NCBI GenBank assembly: GCA_947472645.1 | Contig: CANJBQ010000008.1 | Coordinates: forward strand, 1 to 64,000 | Source: Burkholderiaceae bacterium | GTDB lineage: Bacteria; Pseudomonadota; Gammaproteobacteria; Burkholderiales; Burkholderiaceae | Length of the DNA stretch: 64,000 bases | Direction of reading: 5' to 3' | Shown: in pieces, positions 57,570 to 64,000 of the stretch | Position numbering within the stretch: the stretch's first letter is position 1 | How the letters are laid out: each line of letters starts with the position of its first letter | The notes under the pieces: generated by a model | Seen by the model: only the letters and a program-made list of their open reading frames with translations | Database searches by the model: none | Told to the model about the DNA's origin: nothing | Position numbers and translations under genes: made by a program

Positions 57570-57956
57570 TTAAAATGGCAAATTGATTGAGGGTACTCGA
57601 TTAATCACTTGGTTTGTAGAGGTGTTATCTCGGTTAAGAGAGGGGCTCATTTGATAATGGGTTCCCATACTTGACTCAACCTCGATGGCTACATTTTGAC
57701 CAATATCACGGTATTCATCCACTTTTGTACCATTCGCTCCTTCAAGAGAGAAACTTTTATCACGTTTTTGAGTACCCTGAACACGATCTGCCGCATTGAC
57801 TTTAGGTGCAATGGGTTGATTATTAATGGCATTCAGTTCTTGTGGGGATAGAATATCCGTCTTCGTTTGCGCAGCGCAATAAGAAGAGGTTATCAAAAAT
57901 AGGGAGATAATAAGCCCTAGGAAATGTTTAGGATATAAATTATGGAAGTAGTTCAT
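57570..57956 (-). CDS. Exported small protein, DUF2782-like
   Basis: A 128-aa protein with a signal peptide: basic start, hydrophobic 'FLGLIISLFLITSSYCAA', probable cleavage near 'CAAQ'. The C-terminal third has 'GTKVDEYRDIGQNVAIEVESSMGTHYQMS', read here in two parts, resembling the DUF2782 pattern (EYR-x-G-x-I-V-x-P-x-G-x-Y). Between them is a Gln/Asn/Lys-rich linker. Members of DUF2782 commonly stand between thrB and polA in beta- and gammaproteobacteria, which supports the call. It is likely periplasmic and of unknown function. Divergent from polA with 22 bases between starts. Confidence 0.75.
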   Translation of the reverse strand: MNYFHNLYPKHFLGLIISLFLITSSYCAAQTKTDILSPQELNAINNQPIAPKVNAADRVQGTQKRDKSFSLEGANGTKVDEYRDIGQNVAIEVESSMGTHYQMSPSLNRDNTSTNQVINRVPSINLPF

Positions 57957-57978
57957 AGGTTAATTGTACGATTAAGGT

Positions 57979-60720
57979 ATGTCTAAAGAATTATTATTGC
58001 TCGTTGACGGTTCAAGTTACCTGTATAGGGCCTTTCATGCCATGCCGGATTTGCGTAATCCCAATGGGGAGCCAACGGGAGCAATTTACGGCATGATTAA
58101 TATGTTACGCCGTTTACGTAGCGAACTACCAACTTCACATATTGCCTGTGTGTTTGATGCAAAAGGGCCTACATTTAGAGATGAATGGTACCCGCAATAT
58201 AAAGCAAATCGTTCTTCCATGCCTGAGGATCTAGTCAAGCAAATAGAGCCTATCCATGCCGTGGTTAAAGCGATGGGTTGGCCAGTGATTATGGTCCCCG
58301 GGGTAGAGGCGGATGATGTGATTGGTACATTATCCAAAAAAGCGACAGCGCTGGGGTGGAAGACCGTTATTTCTACAGGGGATAAAGATCTTGCCCAACT
58401 GGTGGATGAGTCCGTCACTCTGATCAATACCATGACGAATGAAAAACTGGATATCCAGGGTGTTGTGGAAAAATTTGGTATTCCCCCTAATCTGATTGTG
58501 GATTATTTAACCATCATGGGTGATACGGTTGATAACGTCCCAGGAGTTCCTAAAGCGGGCCCTAAAACTGCTGTCAAATGGCTCACGGAGTATGGTAATT
58601 TAGATAATGTATTGGTACATGCCAATGACATCAAGGGTGTTGTTGGAGAAAATTTACGGCAGTCTGTAGAGTGGTTAGCTCAGGCAAAGCGTTTACTCAC
58701 TGTCAAAGTAGATTGCGAACTTGATGGGCATTTGGAGGATTTGTCAGAGCTCATCGTGCGACATGAAGACCATGACCAATTGCGGGAGTTATTTATTCGT
58801 TATGGTTTTAAGACCTGGCTGAGAGAGTTTGAGGGGCAACACTCACAACCTACATCACCTTCGAATGATGGTCTTGCTTTAAATTCTCAGGATACGATGT
58901 CTTTTCCGACCCAAGTTACCAACACTGAGTATGAATGTGTATTGACGCAAGAGCAGTTACAAGTTTGGTTAGATAGGATTCAGGCTTCTGAGCTCACGAG
59001 TATTGATACCGAAACGACAGGATTAGATCCCATGCGTTCTCAGTTAGTTGGCATCTCTTTGGCTGTTGAAACTGGTCAAGCCTGCTACATCCCTCTCAAA
59101 CACATGACAAATGAAGATCAGCTAGATCGAGAACATACTCTGCAATTTTTAAAGTCTTGGTTAGAAGATCCACAGGCAGCAAAGCTGGGTCAAAACATCA
59201 AATTTGACAAACATATTTTTGCCAATCATGGAGTTGATTTGCGCGGTATTGCCCACGATACCTTATTGGAGTCTTATGTTTATGAGTCGCATCGATCTCA
59301 TGACATGGATGGCATGGCGCAGCGTCATTTAGGGATTAAGACGATTACCTTTGAAGAAGTTTGTGGCAAAGGGGCTTCTCAAATTGGGTTTGATCAAGTG
59401 GATATTGCCAGAGCCACCCAATATGCTGCAGAAGATGCAGATATTACTTTACGGCTTCATCAATATTTTTGGCCATTAATCCAAAAAGAAGAGACTCTCA
59501 GGTATGTATACCAAGACATAGAAATTCCGACGATGCGGGTGCTGGCCATTATGGAGCGTAACGGCATTTTGATTGATTCCAAGAAATTGGCGGCGCAAGG
59601 GCAGGTTATTGGCTTGAGGATGTTAGAGCTAGAAAAGGAGATTCATGAGTTAGCTGGACAGCCCTTTAATATTCAATCCCCAAAACAAATTGGAGAGATT
59701 TTATTTCAGGTAAAGAATTTACCAATTATCAAGAAAACACCTGGCGGGGCACCATCGACAGATGAAGAGGTTTTACAAAAATTATCTGAAAACTACCCGC
59801 TGCCAGCCCGTATTTTAGATTACAGAAGTCTAGCAAAGTTACAGTCAACCTATGTGGAAAAGCTTCCTAGAATGGCGGATGCTAAAACTGGCAGAGTCCA
59901 CACCAATTATGCCCAGGCAGTAGCTGCAACGGGAAGGTTAGCATCGAATGAGCCTAATTTGCAAAATATTCCGGTCAGAACAGAAGAGGGACGTAAGATT
60001 CGCGAAGCGTTTATTGCTAGACCGGGTTGTTCTTTAATGTCTGCCGATTATTCGCAAATCGAACTACGCATCATGGCCCATATTGCGCAAGATGCTAATT
60101 TGTTAGAGGCTTTTGCACAGGGGCGAGATATTCATAAGGCGACGGCAGCTGAAATTTTTGGTGCTACGCTTGACGACGTCAGTTCTGAACAAAGACGCTA
60201 TGCCAAGGTAATTAACTTTGGTTTAATTTATGGCATGAGTGCTTTTGGTTTGGCGAGTAATTTAGGTATTGAAAGATCAGCAGCCCAAACCTACATTGAT
60301 ACTTACTTTGGAAGGTATCCAGGGGTGGCAAAGTACATGTCTGATACTCGGTTGCTGGCTAAGGATAAAGGGTATGTTCAAACAATATTTGGTAGGCGTT
60401 TATGGCTACCTGAAATTAATAGCACCAATGGCATGCGCCGACAAGGTGCTGAAAGAGCGGCGATCAATGCGCCCATGCAAGGAACTGCAGCAGACCTTAT
60501 TAAGTTATCGATGATTGCAGTACAGGCATGGTTAGAGGCTGAAAAATTAGAAACGAAATTGTTACTTCAAGTGCATGATGAGCTTGTTTTAGAAGTTCCT
60601 CAGCATGAATTAGAATTAGTAAAGAAAAATTTAGACTTACTCATGACGACTGTAGCTACCTTACGCGTTCCTCTCGAGGTAGGTATCGGTATCGGTGATA
60701 ATTGGGAAGAAGCTCATTAA
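57979..60720 (+). CDS. polA: DNA polymerase I
   Basis: Repair and Okazaki-fragment polymerase, 913 aa. The 5'-3' exonuclease domain (1-~290) has 'LLLVDGSSYLYRAFHA' and 'GVEADDVIGTL'. The 3'-5' exonuclease has D-x-E in 'SIDTETTGLDP' (~348), 'LGQNIKFDKHIF' and 'YAAEDADITLRLH', so its key acidic residues are intact. The polymerase has motif A 'SADYSQIELRIMAH', motif B 'RRYAKVINFGLIYGMSAFG' and motif C 'LLQVHDELVLEVP'. All three activities should be functional. The ATG follows AAGG closely. A ZIP-family gene follows 15 bases after the stop. Confidence 0.98.
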   Translation: MSKELLLLVDGSSYLYRAFHAMPDLRNPNGEPTGAIYGMINMLRRLRSELPTSHIACVFDAKGPTFRDEWYPQYKANRSSMPEDLVKQIEPIHAVVKAMGWPVIMVPGVEADDVIGTLSKKATALGWKTVISTGDKDLAQLVDESVTLINTMTNEKLDIQGVVEKFGIPPNLIVDYLTIMGDTVDNVPGVPKAGPKTAVKWLTEYGNLDNVLVHANDIKGVVGENLRQSVEWLAQAKRLLTVKVDCELDGHLEDLSELIVRHEDHDQLRELFIRYGFKTWLREFEGQHSQPTSPSNDGLALNSQDTMSFPTQVTNTEYECVLTQEQLQVWLDRIQASELTSIDTETTGLDPMRSQLVGISLAVETGQACYIPLKHMTNEDQLDREHTLQFLKSWLEDPQAAKLGQNIKFDKHIFANHGVDLRGIAHDTLLESYVYESHRSHDMDGMAQRHLGIKTITFEEVCGKGASQIGFDQVDIARATQYAAEDADITLRLHQYFWPLIQKEETLRYVYQDIEIPTMRVLAIMERNGILIDSKKLAAQGQVIGLRMLELEKEIHELAGQPFNIQSPKQIGEILFQVKNLPIIKKTPGGAPSTDEEVLQKLSENYPLPARILDYRSLAKLQSTYVEKLPRMADAKTGRVHTNYAQAVAATGRLASNEPNLQNIPVRTEEGRKIREAFIARPGCSLMSADYSQIELRIMAHIAQDANLLEAFAQGRDIHKATAAEIFGATLDDVSSEQRRYAKVINFGLIYGMSAFGLASNLGIERSAAQTYIDTYFGRYPGVAKYMSDTRLLAKDKGYVQTIFGRRLWLPEINSTNGMRRQGAERAAINAPMQGTAADLIKLSMIAVQAWLEAEKLETKLLLQVHDELVLEVPQHELELVKKNLDLLMTTVATLRVPLEVGIGIGDNWEEAH

Positions 60721-60735
60721 AGCCAGGGAGTTGAC

Positions 60736-61509
60736 ATGATATTAACTTGGATCATTCTAGCGACATTGTCGGCTGGGATTATCAGTATTTTTGCGGCAGC
60801 CACTTTATCATTTAAATACTTAGCTTCAATCGTTGAGAACATGGTGAGCTTTTCTGTGGGGCTTTTATTAGCCACTGCTTTTTTGCACGCCTTACCAGAG
60901 GCGTTTGCAACCCCAGACATTGCGCCTGCCAGTTTATTTTCATTGTTACTCGCCGGTATTTTATTTTTCTTTGCACTTGAAAAAGTGGCTTTACTGAGGC
61001 ACAACCATCACCATGAAGGTGACGGCCATAACCATCATGAAGGGCACGATCGTGAGGAGGCTGGTAAAAGCGGTTGGATGATATTAGTTGGTGATGGCGT
61101 TCATAATCTGGTGGATGGTATTTTGATTGCTGCGGCATTTATTGCCAATCCAGAAGTTGGTATATTGACAGCCACGGCAATTATTGCTCACGAAATTCCG
61201 CAAGAAATTGGTAATTTTATGGTTTTACTCAATGCTGGCTTTACCAAACAAAGAGCATTGCTATACAACTTGATTTGTGGGCTTTTAGCAGTGGTAGGAG
61301 GGGTGTTTGGATATCTATTTTTAGAGCAGTCGCAGGTATTGATTCCTTACTTACTAGTTTTTGCTTCAAGCAGTTTTATTTATATTGCGGTGAGTGATTT
61401 AATGCCGCAAATGAATCGTCGCTTACAGATAAAAGAATCGCTTAAACAAGTGACTTTAATTTTATGTGGAATAGGCCTGGTGCTTAGCTTATCGATACTT
61501 CAAAGTTGA
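60736..61509 (+). CDS. ZIP family metal transporter
   Basis: A 257-aa inner-membrane transporter for divalent metals, probably zinc. About eight hydrophobic segments flank a cytoplasmic histidine-rich loop (~95-110, 'RHNHHHEGDGHNHHEGHD'). The metal-pathway helices have 'GDGVHNLVDGILIAAA' and 'AIIAHEIPQEIGNFMVLL', the ZIP signatures on TM4 and TM5. Substrate and direction are inferred from the family. The 15-base gap from polA suggests a shared transcript. It is convergent with the Rieske gene (1 base between). Confidence 0.92.
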   Translation: MILTWIILATLSAGIISIFAAATLSFKYLASIVENMVSFSVGLLLATAFLHALPEAFATPDIAPASLFSLLLAGILFFFALEKVALLRHNHHHEGDGHNHHEGHDREEAGKSGWMILVGDGVHNLVDGILIAAAFIANPEVGILTATAIIAHEIPQEIGNFMVLLNAGFTKQRALLYNLICGLLAVVGGVFGYLFLEQSQVLIPYLLVFASSSFIYIAVSDLMPQMNRRLQIKESLKQVTLILCGIGLVLSLSILQS

Positions 61510-61510
61510 T

Positions 61511-62611
61511 TTATTTGAAGGACATCGTTTTACGATACCATTCATGGAAGTGTTGCATACCATCTTCCATCGGACTTTGGTAGGGGCCTATTTCGTTTTG
61601 GCCTCTAGCTAAGAGTGCAGCACGACCGGCATCCATTCGAAGGGCAATCTCATCATCTTCGATACAAGTTTCCATGTAGGCAGCGCGCTCAGCTTCGATA
61701 AACTCACGCTCGAACCACACAATTTCTTCTGGGTAGTAAAACTCAACGATATTTCTCGTTTTATTTGGACCTAAAGGTTGCAAAGTAGAAATACAAAGCA
61801 CTCCTGGGTACCACTCAACCATCACATTTGGGTAATAGGTGAGCCAAATAGCACCGCAGTCTGGAAGTTTGCCACCATGATGACGCACAACTGCATCATG
61901 CCATTTCGAGTAGATGGGAGAGCCGGGACGTTTAAGTTGATTATTCAGACCAACACTTTGAACGCTATACCAGTTACCGAATTCCCAAGTCAGGTCATCG
62001 CAGGTCACAAATTGACCAAGTCCTGGGTGAAAAGGCCCAACGTGGTAGTCCTCTAGATAAACTTCAATAAATGTTTTCCAGTTGTAATCACAATCATGAA
62101 CTTCAACGTGGTCGAGCAGATAACCATCAAATCTGAGTTGGTCTTTGACACCGAGTTTTGCGAGATCTTCGTTGACATCTCTAGGGCCCTCAAAAAGGAG
62201 TCCTTGCCAATTTTGTATAGAGCTTTTACCAAGATGCAGACAAGGATTCTCTCCAAAATGAGGAGCGCCTAAAAGTTCCCCCTGCAGATCATAGGTCCAC
62301 CGATGCAGTGGACACACGATATTATCAACTTTACCTTTGCCGCCTAACATCAAGGCTTGGCGATGCCGGCACACATTTGACAATAATTCGATACCCTGTT
62401 CATTACGAACAAGAACGCGCCCTTCATTTTCGGTTTGCAAGGTTTGATAGTTTCCAATTTCAGGAACCATCAGTTCATGACCGATATATTTAGGACCATT
62501 TGCAAATAGCAAGGCCATTTCTTTTTGAAACAATTCAGTGTCAAAGTACGCACTGACTGGTAACTGCAAATTGGACGGCGCAAGCTGCTGCGCGGTAGCC
62601 AGATTAGTCAT
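61511..62611 (-). CDS. Rieske aromatic ring-hydroxylating oxygenase, alpha-subunit family
   Basis: A 366-aa oxygenase-type protein. The Rieske 2Fe-2S ligands are C81-x-H83 ('NVCRHRQ') and C100-x2-H103 ('VCPLHRW'). The mononuclear iron site is in 'EVYLEDYHVGPFHPGLG', with a downstream acidic residue expected in the C-terminal region. No beta subunit or reductase is adjacent, so it is probably a homomeric type that uses a general reductase (perhaps like the protein at 40.8 kb; inference). This gene next to xseB-ispA is a recurring betaproteobacterial arrangement. The start is ATG 62611 with GGGGAG just upstream; GTG 62620 is also open. Substrate unknown. Confidence 0.88.
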   Translation of the reverse strand: MTNLATAQQLAPSNLQLPVSAYFDTELFQKEMALLFANGPKYIGHELMVPEIGNYQTLQTENEGRVLVRNEQGIELLSNVCRHRQALMLGGKGKVDNIVCPLHRWTYDLQGELLGAPHFGENPCLHLGKSSIQNWQGLLFEGPRDVNEDLAKLGVKDQLRFDGYLLDHVEVHDCDYNWKTFIEVYLEDYHVGPFHPGLGQFVTCDDLTWEFGNWYSVQSVGLNNQLKRPGSPIYSKWHDAVVRHHGGKLPDCGAIWLTYYPNVMVEWYPGVLCISTLQPLGPNKTRNIVEFYYPEEIVWFEREFIEAERAAYMETCIEDDEIALRMDAGRAALLARGQNEIGPYQSPMEDGMQHFHEWYRKTMSFK

Positions 62612-62669
62612 TCTCCCCACCCCCGAAAAAATAAGTCAGCCGAAGCTAAGCGGAATAACCAATCCAACC

Positions 62670-62683
62670 ATCGACATGTCGAT
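62670..62683. promoter_or_regulatory. Perfect palindrome upstream of the Rieske oxygenase gene
   Basis: ATCGACA-TGTCGAT is a 14-base perfect palindrome in the 171-base gap between the divergent Rieske gene and xseB, just downstream of the predicted Rieske promoter. It is a candidate repressor site. Nothing else gene-like is visible in the gap. Confidence 0.4.
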
Positions 62684-62701
62684 ATTGGAAAGGAATCTAG
62701 C

Positions 62702-62730
62702 ATTATACTTAAAGAGAATTTTGAAGTCTA
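62702..62730 (-). promoter_or_regulatory. Candidate sigma-70 promoter of the Rieske oxygenase gene
   Basis: On the minus strand TAGACT (62725-62730, 4 of 6) is followed after 17 bases by a perfect TATAAT (62702-62707), with a predicted leader of about 84 bases. Confidence 0.45.
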
Positions 62731-62782
62731 TTTTTTCATCATTTTGAGTTATTGTTAATTATTTATTAAAGGTCTTATTGGA

Positions 62783-63019
62783 ATGGCTACTGCTAAATCA
62801 AAAATATCCAGTACGGAAGATGCTGGGCCAGGAAATTCCCCACCTAATTATGAGCAAGCGGTAGCCGAGCTTGAAAAGCTGATTGGTGAGATGGAGTCTG
62901 GCAAGCTGTCTTTAGAGGCTAATTTAGCGTCTTATAAAAGAGGCACGGAGTTGATTAAGTTGTGTCAGAGATTGCTCGATCAAGTGGAACAACAAGTAAA
63001 AATTTTTGAAGAGCAATAA
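62783..63019 (+). CDS. xseB: Exodeoxyribonuclease VII small subunit
   Basis: Small subunit of the single-strand DNA exonuclease VII, bound to XseA. The 78-aa helical protein has 'NYEQAVAELEKLIGEMESG', 'LSLEANLASYKRGTELI' and 'CQRLLDQVEQQVKI', the family consensus. The N-terminal ~24 residues are a Ser/Lys-rich variable tail. The stop codon overlaps the ispA start by 1 base (TAATG), the usual xseB-ispA coupling. xseA is not in this window. Confidence 0.96.
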   Translation: MATAKSKISSTEDAGPGNSPPNYEQAVAELEKLIGEMESGKLSLEANLASYKRGTELIKLCQRLLDQVEQQVKIFEEQ

Positions 63020-63918
63020 TGTTTGATTGGAAAAACTGGCATTCCCAACATTTTCAGCGGATTGAACTAGCCTTAGTTAATGCAATTCCTGCGGTAGAAG
63101 ATCCATTGGATCAGCTTCATCCTGCGATGGCATATGCTGTTCGTGCCGGAGGAAAAAGAATTCGCCCTTTACTGATTTATGCAACCTGGCAGTTAGGCCA
63201 AACAAATCCTGAAAGTCTTCAAGATATAGAGCAGGTCGATTCGGCCGCGGTTGCCATCGAGTTGATTCATACCTATTCGCTAGTTCATGACGATTTACCA
63301 TCCATGGACAATGATGATTTACGTCGTGGGAAACCCACAACGCACAAAATGTTTGATGAAGCCACTGCCTTATTGGTCGGTGATGCTTTGCAAAGTGAAG
63401 CATTTGCCATCATTACGCAAATACACATACCTGCCAATTTAAAGGTAGAGATGATGCAAGAGTTATCGATGAGCGCAGGCATGCATGGTATGTGTAAAGG
63501 GCAAGCGATTGATTTGGCGAATGTTGGAAAAGTGTTAGATTTGCAAACCTTAGAAAAAATGCATCGGCTAAAAACTGGGGCTTTATTAAGATGTGCGATC
63601 CGCATGGGCGCCTCTCTTGGAGGGCTACCTCAAAACCAAAGAGATCTTCTTGATCAAGTTGCGCAGGATGTGGGATTAGGTTTTCAGGTAACGGATGACA
63701 TTCTTGATGCGACTCAGAACTCTGAGACGCTTGGTAAAACTGCTGGGAAAGACGAACAAGCCAATAAACCAACATTTGTCAGTCTAATGGGTCTAGATGC
63801 GTCCCAGAGATATGCGGAAGAGTTATTGACCAAGTCCTTAGAAGCATTGACTCAGTGGGGACCGGAAGCAGATCCTCTAAGGGCAATTTCCAAATGGGCT
63901 TTTACGAGAAAGTCATAA
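63019..63918 (+). CDS. ispA: Farnesyl diphosphate synthase
   Basis: Condenses DMAPP and two IPP to farnesyl diphosphate, the precursor of quinone side chains and undecaprenyl carriers. The 299-aa prenyltransferase has 'AGGKRIRPLLIYA' and the first aspartate-rich motif 'LVHDDLPSMDNDDLRRG' with D91/D92. 'SMSAGMHGMCKGQAIDL' and the second motif 'VTDDILDAT' (D226/D227) follow. The DDxxxxD first motif is typical of bacterial short-chain synthases. In relatives dxs comes next, but the last 82 bases (63919-64000) show no recognisable gene start in any frame. Confidence 0.97.
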   Translation: MFDWKNWHSQHFQRIELALVNAIPAVEDPLDQLHPAMAYAVRAGGKRIRPLLIYATWQLGQTNPESLQDIEQVDSAAVAIELIHTYSLVHDDLPSMDNDDLRRGKPTTHKMFDEATALLVGDALQSEAFAIITQIHIPANLKVEMMQELSMSAGMHGMCKGQAIDLANVGKVLDLQTLEKMHRLKTGALLRCAIRMGASLGGLPQNQRDLLDQVAQDVGLGFQVTDDILDATQNSETLGKTAGKDEQANKPTFVSLMGLDASQRYAEELLTKSLEALTQWGPEADPLRAISKWAFTRKS

Positions 63919-64000
63919 TGACTTTCCCCTTGAGATTTCTTACAAACCTGATAGAAATGAAGACCTGAGGGATAATAGAGGATTACCCTATTGCGTTATT

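Noticed and set aside
61018-61062. Histidine-codon-rich tract in the ZIP gene as a DNA repeat
   Set aside because: The CAT/CAC run encodes the metal-binding loop typical of ZIP transporters; it is a protein feature, not a repeat element.
63919-64000. Start of dxs after ispA
   Set aside because: dxs is expected here from relatives, but the ATG at 63918 frame closes after 16 codons and no Dxs-like N-terminus appears before the window ends.

Overview
This window is a compact stretch of housekeeping chromosome from a betaproteobacterium. The gene order fits a free-living Burkholderiaceae of the Polynucleobacter type: dnaK-dnaJ beside panB/folK/pcnB/hda, purM/miaA/mutL, rpsT-DUF3579-argF-argG, csp-clpS-clpA, dut-coaBC-lspA-ileS-ribF, rpmB-rpmG-radC, and Rieske oxygenase-xseB-ispA. 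The DNA looks AT-leaning (composition was not computed). Genes are packed tightly, with many ATGA stop/start overlaps and several convergent pairs whose coding ends overlap. I see no tRNA, rRNA, insertion sequence, prophage, CRISPR array or toxin-antitoxin pair.

Layout. 1-10.8 kb: the 3' end of dnaK with dnaJ, then a minus-strand run (perM-like permease, hda, HAD hydrolase, pcnB, folK, panB), purM on plus, and miaA and mutL on minus. 10.8-19.6 kb: DedA protein, SirB1-type protein, murJ, rpsT, DUF3579, argF-argG-ppnP, DUF192 protein, icd and a cold-shock gene. 19.9-28.7 kb: clpS-clpA on plus, then the minus-strand operon ribF-ileS-lspA-coaBC-dut. 28.7-34.8 kb: purN, an rRNA cytosine methyltransferase, a fatty-acid desaturase, rpmB-rpmG, radC, and fkpB-ispH. 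34.9-40.8 kb: a complete five-gene branched-chain amino acid ABC transporter followed by a convergent argD. 40.8-46.6 kb: an iron-sulfur flavin reductase, an SDR protein, glnS and an orphan tctB-tctA pair. 46.8-57.9 kb: alaS-tusA, galU, valS, uvrD, a membrane protein, thrB and a DUF2782 protein. 58-64 kb: polA, a ZIP metal transporter, a Rieske oxygenase, xseB and ispA.

The genes cover protein folding and turnover (DnaK/J, ClpSA, FkpB), replication and repair (Hda, MutL, UvrD, PolA, RadC, XseB), translation (four aminoacyl-tRNA synthetases, S20, L28, L33, MiaA), cofactors (PanB and CoaBC to CoA, RibF to FMN/FAD, FolK to folate), arginine, purine and threonine synthesis, isoprenoids (IspA, IspH), and envelope assembly (MurJ, LspA, GalU).

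I found no convincing new biological system. The points worth a second look are regulatory or architectural: near-leaderless start sites at several genes, a terminator inside an overlapping convergent gene, palindromic operator candidates beside alaS/tctB, icd, argF and the Rieske gene, a tctAB pair with no binding-protein gene, a MutL carrying the endonuclease motif, and a skewed leucine-codon choice across fkpB-ispH.
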